Shown here: in pieces, positions 10,301 through 20,200 of the stretch
Numbering within the stretch: position 1 is the stretch's first letter
How the letters are laid out: the number at the start of each line of letters is the position of its first letter
Source of the DNA: a virus
Direction: 5' to 3' (one strand)
IMG/VR virus record: IMGVR_UViG_3300044630_006403
Coordinates: 1-45,150 of that record
Length of the DNA stretch: 45,150 bases
Translations under genes and position numbers: made by a program
Notes under the pieces: generated by a model
The model's input: the letters and a program-made list of their open reading frames with translations, nothing else
The model's database searches: none
What the model was told of the DNA's origin: nothing

Positions 10301-13292
10301 CATTCCAATTACCGCAGTAACTGAAGATACACTTACTTTTAATGTTGGTGCATCTGGTCCTAATAAATTCTTTACACCTACATCAGCTAGTTATGATGCA
10401 CTAACAGGTGATATGGTTTTAACAGTTGGACAGCATGGATTGGGAATTGGAAGAGGTGTTGTTTTGGTGACGGGTTCAATCGCGTTTACTTGTGATCAAG
10501 ATGGTAATACAACAACTCACTCATATCCAAGAAGTGGTAGTGACCCGTTTGCTGGTAAATCAATAGATATTATTGCAGTTGGGGTTACCCAACATACTGT
10601 AACAAATGCACCATATAATGCTGAAACTGGTGATGTTACTATAACAATAGTATCTCATAGCTTTAGTAATGGAGATTATATTAAACTTTCTGACAATTCC
10701 CTAACTTATACTTGTGTATTGGATGGCAATACCGTTACTAAATCATATCCAAGACCTGGATACGATTATCCAAGCGGAAGATGGTTAGAAATATCAAATG
10801 TAACTACAAATACATTTGGTATTAATATAGGTTCTTCTTCATATGTAGACTCACACACATTTATTACCGCGAGTGTTAATGGATTGCAAAGACAAGATGG
10901 TACATTTACAATTAATGTAGGGAATGCTGGAAGTGCTTCTGGTTCAATACACACTTTTGTATCTGCATCCGCAAACGCTGTTCAACATTTACCACAAACG
11001 CTTCATACATTTGTATCTGCATCAGCTGGGGCACTCAGACATTACCCACAAGCAGAACATACATTTGTAAGAACAACTCCAAACTCAGTTAGCACTTTAC
11101 CAATAGTAATTGAAAATATAAATAATACTATAAAAGTAACAAATATAACACAATTTACTTCATCTATATCAGCTTCACTGCAGGATATTGAATTTGTATC
11201 TTCATCTTTTGGTATTGTTTTAGATATAGTGAAGAACGGATCTGGTTCATATACTGCAAGTAACTACGGAGCTCCTGATGAAAATATCAGAGATGTATAT
11301 AATTTACTTAAAAGTAATATTCCATTTATTCAAGCGGAAACAATTGCATACATCTCTTCATCTTGGAGTGATTTTGAATACAACGATTTAAGCTGTAGTA
11401 GGGATATTGGATTTATTGTAAGTGGAGCTGCGGAAGACCTTTTACATGGTGTAGACTCTGCATCAATTGTAAATGGTAAATACTATTTTGAGTTTCCATC
11501 ATCAGCAACTGTAAGTGGAAGTAGCTCTCCTACTTCTGCATCCCAATTATTCCCTACATTAGATGGCATTCGTTATGCGAGTAGATTGAGTGAAAAAATA
11601 ATTCAAAATATAGTATTCCAAACTGCTTCTTTGGAAGTATCCGCATCAAATGTGTTGATAGCTGAAAATAAACAATTTATTAAAGAAGAAACTATAGCAT
11701 ATCTTTCTTCATCTTGGAGTGATTTCTCATATAATGAAGTGACCTGTAAAAGAGATATTGGGTTCATATTAGATGCAGTAAGAACTGATTTAGTATATGG
11801 TGGAAATGAAAGAAGTGTAAATGCAGGTGAATTCTATTATCGTTTTCCATCCGCAGCAATTACTGGTGGTATTGTATCTCCAACACCTGATGCACAATTA
11901 TTCCCAACTTTAGATGGTATCCGTTATGCGGGTGATGTATCTCAAAAGTTAGTTAGTGGTAGTATATTCCAAACTGCTTCATTAGAAGTATCTGCATCGG
12001 TAGATTTGATACGAAAAAATAGAACATTTATACGAAGAGAAGTAATTGAATATGTATCATCGTCTTGGTCACAAGTTGTATATAATGAAGAAAGTTGTAG
12101 TAGAGATACTGGTTTCTTAATTGATGCGGCTGTAACTGATTTATTATATGGTGGTGAAGAAAGAAGTGTAAATGCAGGTGATTTTTATTATCGTTTCCCT
12201 TCAAGAGCAACGGTAGCAGGGGTTCCATCGGAGGCAGCACAATTAGACCCAACTTTAAGTGGTGTAAGATATGCAGGCGGATTGGCATCTAAAATTGTTC
12301 TTAATCAACAATTTACATTCCCATCACAATCGGTGTTAAATGGAAGAAGTTTACTATTGGCAAACAAACAATTAGTACAGAAAGAAACCATAGCATTCTT
12401 ATCTTCATCTTGGAGTGGATTGAAATATAATGAAGTAAGTTGTAGTAGAGATTTAGGATTTATCATAGATGCCGTTTCTACGGATTTGGTGTATGGTGGT
12501 AATGAGTCTTCTATACAAGCTGGTACTTATTACTACATAAAACCATCGGTGGCAATTATTGATAGTTATGCAGATAATTTTGGACAGAGACAACAAACTG
12601 TTGATGGTATAAACTTCGCAAAGGGAGTAAGTGAAAAAGTAGTTGCACAAACTCAATTAGTATTTCCTGGTGTTAGAAGATTGGAAGCGGCACAGAGATT
12701 AGTTGCAGCAAAGGAAGAATTGAAAAGAAGAGCATTGAGTTATACAAACGGAGCATTCCCTGCGTTGGTTTACAATGAGGCAAGTTGTAGTAGAGATACT
12801 GGATTAATTGTGGATGCATTAGCAACTGATTTGATTTATGGTGGAAATGAAAGAGGTATTGAAGCAGCAACATCATACTTCACAGGTCAGTACGGAAGTG
12901 CTGCGGAAGTTGTTAATAACCAAAGATTGGAAACTTTAGAAACGAATAGATACCTAAGAACTAGAGCAGAATTTATAGCTGCAAATGCTCCTAAAGAAGA
13001 TTTTGGTTCTCTAATTGTTGCAACTGGTATTGATTACTCTTACAATGGTAGTGGTGTGACCTTTAAGGCATTACCTCCAAATCAAGGTGGTAGTGGTATT
13101 CCAAATCCTGACTTTGAAATTACCGAATTGGGTGGTGGTAGAATATTCTTTACATCTGGTAATCAAGATGGTGACTTCCGAATTGGTACTGGATTAACTA
13201 TTAATCAAGCAACTGGTACTTTGGTGGGTAGAACATTTAGTAAATCTCTATTCTCATTAGTAACTCCTTTCTCATTGGCTTTGGAAGGATAA
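4329..13292 (+). CDS. Giant virion appendage protein (beta-helix-like N-terminus, twelve ~115-residue Cys-Arg-Asp repeats)
   Basis: This 2987-residue protein is probably a fibre or whisker. Residues ~1-100 have SGS/TGS strands. Residues ~110-350 resemble a right-handed beta-helix of the pectate-lyase type (DGDDNNDGRS, then IRVQAGTYVENNPVILPKN, then repeated G and N turns). Residues ~614-720 are a degenerate cupredoxin-like domain. From residue ~767 to ~2880 come twelve repeats of the form ET(I/V).Y.SSSW...YNE..C.RD(I/T)G.I.DA...DL.YGGN..S...G..YY..PS.A, each with one Cys in the C-x-RD motif. Four FTC.MDGN repeats lie between repeats 7 and 8. The last ~95 residues (LPPNQGG, FTSGNQDGDFRIG, LTINQATGTL) resemble the C-terminus of large structural proteins in marine T4-like phages. 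Its start overlaps the preceding stop. It probably mediates host contact; no enzyme motif is evident. Confidence 0.8.
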   Translation: MAVLIPRKQIEEQNDISASFRIGGDLSVTGSAVIGGSFAADSEFFLGNQLTDRGEITGSVFLTGSLIIDGDFGFEDVNRILNVTASQALQSQDTFRYAGILARDFGANVPTLYVSSTDGDDNNDGRSIQFPLRTVKRAAQLASPGFDGRYGIPLGSLFSGYVIRVQAGTYVENNPVILPKNTTIWGSGLRITKINALNPEQDLFHVNSGCYIAEVTMGGLRLWPDQINPERGFAVAFQPGAFITTSPYIQNCSQISNQENSFTELYEDIPPGGGGLYVNGDVINPDSPLASMVLDAYTQISPNGVGCLVNGRGFIQLVSFFTNFSYYAIRVNNGGHATLNNSNISFGLFGMFASGSRKIDAISGGNEDARQRVRRSYSAIVDVLNKGLEDGLPSVTTVNTAEGIKVTQFTQSFSNNLATQTEVNKVSEDFRIISEIVASGPNNYPTLLAKSSDRGYDINNPYNISGGTQLTSSISASASDLLQISSSYADLLGIFADGTGSFIFKSNNKDVVKVSNLEPVSASITASIGTTLYNNISSSFDTVIKIVNGGTLPIIVPNTSASFYLGDIEPVLPSQPISSSIINVVSSSFSIIYNILDKGTGSSILDIPEDHQTDFDVNRGANNSAWVFDGVGNNPTLTLFRGTKYIFNVSGSFAKFTNPFFIRTQPTSGFIQGLDYNTGVINNGDDFGVVTFTVPFNAPNELYYVSQNSSQMVGKFNIVNSSATPFSLIENTMSYPTLVTGSVSASVVGEVTSSYNTLNSNLDFLKNETITYISSSWDGFEYNETTCKRDIGYIVDAVANDLLFGGNSGSITAGLEYYLVSSSATTSQKDATLTAIDFLSKTSQNLLRSSSFQQIQTGSSERYALWSSIIDNKPFIQAETIAYLSSSWSEFEYNQVSCSRDIGFILNAVATDLLYRGNERSVIAGDFYYRFPSVAVTDQLIQTVDGIKYASGTTLNIIEGNQFQFAETSTSASVSLLRQNRQLIQNETIEFINATFPTLDYNQVSCSRDTGFILDAITTDLLYGGNERSTTAGFFYYRFPSVAITTQRTETVAGVRYSKILTDFIVQNVLLETPRVSTNNEVGIKITNEANFTSSLFGTEVESSIVKSNFGIIGDIIRGGIEVTKRAVAKNKITDWSVTTPFNVADSVQFVTTQSLTDYREQIGDGFELVAQIVSGGLSAKPQLDKSINDLVKVNNIAQITGSFVENYVTSSLSASFGLVVKIISSGTGSIPNVIPNTAENIFVGNILPQTSSFINPSYISSVSQSYSVVTNIVSGGLAVSPAVVKNTNGNVRTKNVQIFTSSLVATNTQVNFVSASFDIVLDIVENGTGSLPTLIGYTTPSTASVVLNAYQNLKNNIPFIQAETIAYLSSSWSEFQYNEASCSRDIGHIVSGAAEDLLYNANSSSIFNGKFYYDFPSSATVSGSASPNEDAQLLPTLDGIRYASQLAQKVIVNTPFVTADESDVEVANLLVSNKEFIRNETIEYVSSSWSFFNYNDLTCKRDIGFIIDAVATDIIYGGNERVVNAGEYYYEIPSLATSTQLIQTLEAINYVSALSQKLIEGVEFITPDNDAVEASRLLLVNNELISREVVSYVSSSWSGVVYNELSCSRDIKHIINAARTDLVYGGNQRSVIAGEFYFIYPSRATVGGIPSEAAQLDPTVTGIEYGSELSQKIALSKVLTLVSSSKLDVVNVVRENKQFIKDNTIEYVNAFYPLLQYNEASCSRDVGFILDGVLTDLVYGGNQRSITSGDFYYRFPSPAITSAQKAETVDGIIYAGEIAKLVSVNELIDGVEIGRNIDNTIKVTNTSQFTSSKSGSVTEVLNVSSSFTLVTDIVESGVSSFTPTSASYNPANGQFVMTIPNHTLKVGNIIYLRDESFVFTCTMDGNRTEHALPSVGQPAYNSKLKIQSVTQNTITVNVGKSGPNVEFNPTDATYDPATGEFVVTVGEHDLSIGEGIVFVTRSFAFTCDMDNNHSTKSYPRFGIDPFSVRSIPITAVTEDTLTFNVGASGPNKFFTPTSASYDALTGDMVLTVGQHGLGIGRGVVLVTGSIAFTCDQDGNTTTHSYPRSGSDPFAGKSIDIIAVGVTQHTVTNAPYNAETGDVTITIVSHSFSNGDYIKLSDNSLTYTCVLDGNTVTKSYPRPGYDYPSGRWLEISNVTTNTFGINIGSSSYVDSHTFITASVNGLQRQDGTFTINVGNAGSASGSIHTFVSASANAVQHLPQTLHTFVSASAGALRHYPQAEHTFVRTTPNSVSTLPIVIENINNTIKVTNITQFTSSISASLQDIEFVSSSFGIVLDIVKNGSGSYTASNYGAPDENIRDVYNLLKSNIPFIQAETIAYISSSWSDFEYNDLSCSRDIGFIVSGAAEDLLHGVDSASIVNGKYYFEFPSSATVSGSSSPTSASQLFPTLDGIRYASRLSEKIIQNIVFQTASLEVSASNVLIAENKQFIKEETIAYLSSSWSDFSYNEVTCKRDIGFILDAVRTDLVYGGNERSVNAGEFYYRFPSAAITGGIVSPTPDAQLFPTLDGIRYAGDVSQKLVSGSIFQTASLEVSASVDLIRKNRTFIRREVIEYVSSSWSQVVYNEESCSRDTGFLIDAAVTDLLYGGEERSVNAGDFYYRFPSRATVAGVPSEAAQLDPTLSGVRYAGGLASKIVLNQQFTFPSQSVLNGRSLLLANKQLVQKETIAFLSSSWSGLKYNEVSCSRDLGFIIDAVSTDLVYGGNESSIQAGTYYYIKPSVAIIDSYADNFGQRQQTVDGINFAKGVSEKVVAQTQLVFPGVRRLEAAQRLVAAKEELKRRALSYTNGAFPALVYNEASCSRDTGLIVDALATDLIYGGNERGIEAATSYFTGQYGSAAEVVNNQRLETLETNRYLRTRAEFIAANAPKEDFGSLIVATGIDYSYNGSGVTFKALPPNQGGSGIPNPDFEITELGGGRIFFTSGNQDGDFRIGTGLTINQATGTLVGRTFSKSLFSLVTPFSLALEG
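6620..12965 (+). repeat. Twelve ~345-bp coding repeats (C-x-RD repeat family)
   Basis: Units start near 6628, 6960, 7285, 8412, 8768, 9088, 9438, 11336, 11688, 12040, 12385 and 12730. Units 4-7 and 8-11 share specific side features, such as VSGAAEDLL in 4 and 8, TCKRD in 5 and 9, and RATV.G.PSEAAQLDPT in 6 and 10, so a block of about 1.3 kb appears duplicated. Gaps hold other repeat types (7510-8390 and 9700-11310). The similarity is clear in protein and partial in DNA, so the repeats are old. Confidence 0.85.
9850..10850 (+). repeat. Four ~80-residue FTC repeats within the giant appendage protein
   Basis: Four consecutive units carry T.A.Y...TG...T...H....G....L....F.FTC..DGN....YPR.G, each with one Cys in FTC or YTC. 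They are followed by three short HTF(V/I) strands (10850-11060). Similar FTC.MDGN and HTFVSAS segments occur in large structural proteins of marine T4-like phages, from memory. They sit between the two repeat blocks of the protein. Confidence 0.8.
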
Positions 13293-13293
13293 C

Positions 13294-13303
13294 GATATTT
13301 ATA
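13294..13303 (+). promoter_or_regulatory. Putative late promoter element (GATATTTATA, 9/10 match)
   Basis: It starts 2 bases after the stop codon of the giant protein, with 28 bases between it and ATG 13332. Only the first base differs from TATATTTATA. The leader after it is A-rich with no Shine-Dalgarno. Confidence 0.4.
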
Positions 13304-13331
13304 AAAGATAACAAAATAAAATAAAAAAGAA

Positions 13332-14192
13332 ATGGCAGACGTATTTGTTCCCTTAAATAGGTTCCAGTCAGTAATATCAAATCTGACTGGTGAAGAAGAT
13401 GAAGTATATAAGACTCCTGTTGGGGTATCAACGATTATGTTATCCGCACAAATAACAAATACTGGAGTAACAAATAATCCTTTAACTGTATTGATAAACT
13501 CAAACCGATTAATTCCTGTAGCGAATTTTGATGGAATTGAAGTTACAAGTAGTTTTGTAACTGCTTCTGCTCTATTGGACTTAAATAAACAATTTATTAT
13601 TACAGAAACATTTGCATTTATGCAATTCGAAAATAATTTATTGGAAGAGCAATTACCTATATCTGCATCATTTTATCAACCACAGATACAACGAAATATT
13701 GAAGCGATATCATTTGATATTACCAATAACACTACAATCCGAACAACCAAAGCAGCCCGCTCATATTATGATAAAAACGGTGTTAGTTTGGTGATAAGTG
13801 GACAATTGAGTGCATCACTCCAATCCGTAGATTACGCAAATTTATTATCCCAACAGGTCTTAAAGAATGAGCATGTAACGGGTTCCGCATCCATAACTAG
13901 GTTGTATCAAACCGCGGTAACTCAATCATACAATTTTGATTTAACTGCAGAGTCGGGATCAGTTGAATTAGTAGAAGATTTATATAATGTAATTAGAAAT
14001 AATATAAATAATCCTATAACAGAACCTCAACCAATTATAGATTTAATAAAAAATGTAGAAATACCTAGACAGGACTCATTATCGCCTGTTGTAGCTGGTA
14101 AATTAGTATTGGAAGAGGGGTATGGTTTGATTTTTTCTGGATCAACAGAACTGACTGTCATTCTTTCACTTTTAGAAAGTGCTAACGAATAA
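13332..14192 (+). CDS. Mosaic fibre-associated protein with an embedded C-x-RD-type repeat relic
   Basis: This 286-residue protein has no named family that I recognise. Its ends resemble the 110-residue protein at 25310: residues 25-58 (VYKTPVGVSTIMLSAQITN) match VYQTPISTVSTVIGLNVSN there, and residues 255-283 match its hydrophobic C-terminal strands. Between them lies an insertion. Residues ~81-180 (LLDLNKQFIITETFAF, IQRNIEAISFDI, RSYYDKNG) follow the order of one appendage repeat (LLRENKQFIKDNTIEY, CSRDVGFILDGV, FYYRFPS) but have lost the Cys and the YGGN core. It therefore looks like a small capping or adaptor protein into which a repeat was inserted. ATG 13332 lies in an A-rich leader. 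Role unknown; it may attach to or cap one of the large fibres beside it. Confidence 0.6.
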   Translation: MADVFVPLNRFQSVISNLTGEEDEVYKTPVGVSTIMLSAQITNTGVTNNPLTVLINSNRLIPVANFDGIEVTSSFVTASALLDLNKQFIITETFAFMQFENNLLEEQLPISASFYQPQIQRNIEAISFDITNNTTIRTTKAARSYYDKNGVSLVISGQLSASLQSVDYANLLSQQVLKNEHVTGSASITRLYQTAVTQSYNFDLTAESGSVELVEDLYNVIRNNINNPITEPQPIIDLIKNVEIPRQDSLSPVVAGKLVLEEGYGLIFSGSTELTVILSLLESANE

Positions 14193-14196
14193 AAAT

Positions 14197-14216
14197 AACT
14201 ATATTATAGTTTTTTT
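14197..14216 (+). terminator. Weak intrinsic-terminator-like hairpin before the 3120-residue fibre gene
   Basis: AACTAT (14197-14202), loop ATT, ATAGTT (14206-14211), then further T to 14216. The stem has one G-C pair, so stability is low. The T run leads straight into the TATATTTATA element, the same terminator-then-promoter layout seen at 36196 and 37232. Confidence 0.35.
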
Positions 14217-14225
14217 ATATTTATA
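14216..14225 (+). promoter_or_regulatory. Putative late promoter element TATATTTATA
   Basis: Exact 10-mer with 19 bases between it and ATG 14245, the same spacing as at 854. It lies between the mosaic protein and the 3120-residue fibre gene. Confidence 0.5.
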
Positions 14226-14244
14226 GGAAACCTTTTATATACGA

Positions 14245-17200
14245 ATGGCCAAAAGTAATTTATTAAGCGGAAGGGTAAGAGTTGTCAACCCCAAAGATGT
14301 TTCTAATGATAGATACCAATTTTTAGACTTATCTCAGGCAGAACCTAATTTAGGAGTTCCTGATTTTAGTGCATCGCTTAGTGGAAGTCCTGCTATTGTA
14401 GTATCGGATAGTGATGGTAATAGAGGGTTTGTACGAAGTTTAGATTTAGATAGAGTAACAGGTCAATTTACAGGATCTTTTACTGGTTCATTTACTGGAG
14501 ATGGTAGTGAGTTAATCAACCTACCTGCAGCAACCTTTATAGCGAGTGGAAGTTCTACTGCATCGTTTGTAGAGGGTGATTTAGTTGTAAACACCAATAC
14601 CACAATTTTAGGTAATTTAATTGTATCTCAATCTATAATTGCAGATCAACTTATAGTAAACCTAATTTCCTCATCAGTAATATACTCTTCTGGAAGTAAC
14701 ATTTTTGGTAATGAGGTTACTGATATACAACAATTCACAGGTTCGGTACAGATACAAACAGAACTTATTGCAAATTCAATAACTGCATCTTCTGCAACTG
14801 GTTCATTTACTGGTTCATTTAGAGGTGATGGTAGTGGTTTATTTAATGTACCTGCAGAGGTAGCACCTTTGATTGCGAGTGGTAGTGTGACAGCATCTGT
14901 AAGTGATACTTTAGGATTTGTAGTATCATCGAGTGTTAGTGGATCACTATTTTTCGGTGATGTAAGATTAGCAAGTGGTAGTGTATTCAGTGGAAGTGGT
15001 AGAGACCTTTTTAATATACCAAGATCTGCATTAACCGAAGATGCGCAGATTTCATCCTTAATTGCAAGTGGAAGTGTAACTGCTTCTGTAAGTGATAATT
15101 TTGGATTTGTGGTATCATCAAGTGCTAGTGGATCATTATTCTTTGGTGATGTAAGATTGGCTAGTGGGAGTGTGTTTAGTGGTAGTGGTAGAGACCTTTT
15201 TAACATACCTCGTTCCGCTCTAACCGAAGATGCTCAGATATCTGCTCTCATAGCAAGTGGTAGTGTAACTGCATCTGTATCACCGGATAGAGGATTTGTG
15301 GTGGAAAGTGTTGACAATGGTTCTACCTTTAGTGGTAGTATATTTCTTTCTTCTGGAAGTTTCTTTAGTGGTAGTGGAGCTGGGTTATTTGATATCCCAC
15401 AATCCGCACTGTCACAAGAAGTATTCCGTATTGCAAGTGGAAGTATAACCGCTTCTGTTTCTCCAGATAGAGGATTTGTAGTAGAAAGTGAAGAAAGTGG
15501 CTCTACCTTTAGTGGGAGTATATTCCTTTCATCTGGTTCATTCTATTCTGGTAGTGGAGCAGGTTTATTTGATATTCCACAATCAGCGCTATCTCAGGAA
15601 GTATTTAGAATAGCAAGTGGGAGTATAACTGCATCCGTATCTCCTGATAGAGGATTTGTGGTAGAGAGTGTGGATATTGGTTCACATTTTACAGGTTCTG
15701 TAAATGTATTCGGATCTGTAAGATCAACTGCTGGATTTTTTAGTGGTAGTGGTGCACAATTATTTGATATTCCACTATCCGCACTTGCTGAAGAAGTTAC
15801 AGCAGCAACTAAAATACAAAGTGGTAGTGTAACTGCTTCTGTATCTCCGGTTGATGGGTTTGTAGTAATTTCTCCTAATAGTGGATCATTATTCTTTGGA
15901 GATGTTAAATTAGTAAGTGGTAGTGTATTTAGTGGTAGTGGAGCAGGTTTATTTGATATTCCAAAATCTGCTTTAGCTGATGATGTATTTATTTCTAATT
16001 TAATTGCAAGTGGAAGTATAACCGCTTCTGTTTCTCCAGATAGAGGATTTGTAGTAGAAAGTGAAGAAAGTGGTTCAACATTTAGTGGAAGTGTATTTCT
16101 TTCATCTGGAAGTTTCTTTAGCGGCAGTGGTGCTGGGTTATTTGATATCCCACAATCTGCATTATCTCAAGAAATATTCCGTATTACAAGTGGCAGTGTA
16201 ACAGCATCTGTATCTCCAGAAAGAGGATTTGTGGTAGAGAGTGAAGAAAGTGGTTCAACATTTAGTGGTAGTATATTCTTATCATCTGGAAGTTTTATAT
16301 CCGGTTCTGGTATAGGTTTATTTGATATTCCATTTTCTGCACTTTCGCAAGAATTGTTTAGAATTTCAAGTGGAAGTGTAACTGCTTCAGCATTACCTGA
16401 TAGGGGATTTGTGGTAGAGAGTGTGGATAGTGGTTCTACATTTAGTGGAAGCATATTCTTATCATCTGGTTCATTCTACTCCGGCAGTGGTGCGGGATTA
16501 TTTGATATCCCACAATCAGCATTGGCGTTTGAGATTAATCAAATAGCTAGTGGTAGTGTAACTGCATCCGTATCTCCTGTTGATGGATTTGTTGTAACAT
16601 CGTTTGATAGTGGTTCAAGCTTTTTTGGAGATGTAAAACTACAAACTGGTTCATTTAGTGGTAGTGGTGCTAATTTATTCGATATTCCTAGATCTGCATT
16701 ATCGGAAGAAGTATTCCGTATTGCGAGTGGAAGTATAACTGCATCCGTATCTCCTGACAAAGGATTTTTGGTAGAGAGTGAAGAAAGTGGTTCTACCTTT
16801 AGTGGAAGTATATTTTTAAGTAGTGGTAGTTTTTATTCTGGCAGTGGAGCTGGTTTATTTGATATCCCACAATCCGCAATTACTGAAGATGCAATACGAA
16901 TAGCAACAGGTTCTGTAACTGCATCGGTTGATGTTAATACTGGATTTGTAGTACAATCTCCAGATTTTGGTTCAACTATAAGTGGTAGTTTGGTAATAGA
17001 TACAACACATACTAATTTCACACCAGATGTTACTACATTTGAGGTTAGTAATAATGGGTTCTCTGCGTATGTAATAAATGGGGAAGAAAATCCTACATTA
17101 ACTCTTACTGAAGGTGAAACATATACCTTTAACATAAACGCAAGTGGACATCCGTTTTGGATTAAGACTGTAAACTCAACTGGCACTGGAAACGCATATA

Positions 17201-20200
17201 ATGATGGTGTAACTAATAATGGTACTGATAATGGAACTATAACATTTGTAGTTGCAATAGGAGCGCCTACTACACTTTACTACAATTGTCAGTTTCATTC
17301 ATCTATGTTTGGAACAATTAACATAGTTGAAGCGAGTGAAGAGGCACCTGTTAATACTGGAGTAAAAATTATTGGAGATACTGAAATAGATGGTGATATA
17401 ACAATTACAGGATCACTTATTATATCGTCATCCAATACATTTAGAAACATTGGACCTGCACAATTTACTGGAAGTTTATTTATAACTGGTGGAAATGTAA
17501 TAGTGGCATCTGGAAGTTTCTTTAGTGGTAGTGGTGAGGGATTATTTGATATTCCAAGAGCTGCATTAGCGGATGATGCGTTAATTTCCAATATAATGTC
17601 AAGTGGAAGTGTAACTGCTTCAGTAAGTGATGAATTTGGATTTGTAGTCACCTCCGTGTTAAGTGGTTCGATATTTAGTGGTAGTGTATTCCTTTCATCT
17701 GGAAGTTTCTTTAGTGGTAGTGGTGAGAAATTAATCAATATACCTAGATCAGCTTTAACCGAAGATGCACTTATTTCAACAGAAATTAAATCTGGTTCAG
17801 TAACAGCATCTGTATCTCCTGATTTTGGGTTTGTAGTTATATCCGCTGATAGTGGGTCTGAGTTTACAGGATCTGTAGATGTAAGTGGAAGTGTAACTGC
17901 GCAATTTTTCATAGGTGATGGTTCTCAATTAACAAATGTACAAGCAGCTGCAGCTCCTTTAATTGCAAGTGGTAGTGCAACTGCATCGGTAGCGAGTGGT
18001 GATACATTTGTAGTAACATCACCAGTGAGTGGTTCTCAATTTACAGGATCAATAAATGTAACAGGATCGATATCAGCATCTTTATTTCAAGGAGATGGTA
18101 GTGGATTATTTAATCTAGACTTCTCAGAAATAACAATTGCTTCTCAATTGATAGCATCTGGTTCGGTAACTGCATCTACATCGCCTGACAGAGGATTTGT
18201 AGTTTTATCCGCTGATAGTGGTTCGGAATTTACTGGATCAATTAATGTTAGTGGTAGTGTTACTGCATTTTCATTTATAGGTGATGGTTCTCAATTAACA
18301 AATGTTCAAGCAGCAGCTGCACCTTTGATTGCAAGTGGTAGTGCAACCGCATCCGTAGCAAGTGGTGATACATTTGTAGTAACATCACCAGTGAGTGGTT
18401 CTCAATTTACGGGTTCAATAAGTGTATCTGGTTCAATAAATGTATCTGGTTCTGTAACAATTGTAGATGGTGTATATACCGGTGATGGTAGTGGACTGTT
18501 TAACATTCCACCTGAGGCGATTGAGAATTTGGAGTTAGATAGAATTTTGTCTGGTTCTGCATTAGCATTAATAACTACATCTTCATTTAATGTAAATGTG
18601 CCAATTAGTGGAGCTAGGTTTGATGGAGATGGTAGCGGATTATTTAATATCCCACCTGATGCTCTTGAAAATCTAGAATTAGATAGAATTGTAACTGGAT
18701 CTGCACTCGCAGTTATTTCGGAGCCACGAGGATTGGAGGTAAATGTACCAACAACTATAACCGGTTCTTTAACTGTAAGTGGTGGATTATTTTTGACTGG
18801 AAGTAATTTAGTAGTTGGTAGTGGTAGTATAATAATTGGTGATGGTAGTGGTTTGACAAACATTACAATCGCTAACTTATCATTTGAGACCGAATTACTA
18901 AACTCTGGTTCAGCTGAAGCAAGAATTTCACCTAACTTAGGTTTGGTGACGAATGTTGGAGTTAATGTGGGTGGTGATTTAGTAGTAAGTGAAAGTATAA
19001 CCGCACCACAAATTATATCACCAAACTTCACAGGTTCTTTGAGTGGAACATATCGTTTTGATGGTGAAGGACCTACTGCATCCGCAGACTATAATTTATT
19101 ACGATACGATGAAAATAGAAATTATTACATTCCTCAACCAGAATTTTCTTTAACAGAAACTGTACCTTTTGAGAATGTATCGGATTTAACAATAACTCAC
19201 AACTTGGGTATACGATATCCAGTTGTGCAGATATATGAAACAGGTTCTTTAGGAACTGAAGAGCAGATTATACCTTTAGCAGTTATACCATTAAATGAAA
19301 ATAGTGTAAGAATTACATTTAGTGGATTGACAAGTGGACACGCCGTAATTGGTAGTGGGGGTTCTTTAATAAGTGGTACAATTCAAGGCGATAGAGTAAT
19401 TGGGACTGTATTATCAGCATCTTACGCAATTAATGCGGGAACTGCTGAAAATGTTGCAGGATTTGACTCAGCATCACTATCGAATTTATCAGCATCTATT
19501 GCAGAATTGAATTTAGATGGATATGTGACAACAAACCAAACTTCTTCAATGAGTGTATTTGGAGCAGTAAGTGCTTCTTACGCATTAACTGCATCTTTTG
19601 CATTGAACGCCGGTGGAACTGAATTATACATATTACATACGGGTTCAATAGTACAAACTGAAACTGCAAAAATAAACTTTAGTGGTAGTGGTGTAGATGT
19701 AATCGCATCTGGTTCCGATGGAGTATTAGTAATCATAAATGGTGGCGGGGGAGAAGGTGGTACTTCGGATACCGCATCCTATATTGAGTCTATAAATGTA
19801 GATGGACCTTTGGGAATGGATAGTGTAGGATTTGCACTTACCGCATCTTTTGCATTAAACGCAGCGGGAGTTGATACTGCATCTTTCCTAAATGTAAATA
19901 CAGATACCACAATAAACGCATCATTAGTAATTAGTGGGAGTTTAGGAGTAAGTGGAAGTGTTTACTTTGGAGATATAGATACCGGTTCATTATCTCAAAC
20001 TGTATTGGTTTGGGACGCTGCAACAAACAGAGTTGAAGCAAGAGATTTGGCTGAAGCTAGTGGTACTAGTGGAACTGCTGGAACAAGTGGAACTTCTGGA
20101 ACAAGTGGTAGAGAAGGTGGTGGATTATTTGTTGTAATAAACGAAGGATTTAATTATGGAATAGAAGGGTATGCAGATACCACATTTCCAACCTTAACAG

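Noticed and set aside
3341-13292. Stop-codon recoding
   Set aside because: TGA and TAA end genes at expected places (for example TGA at 3584-3586 in an ATGA overlap), and long frames need no recoding.
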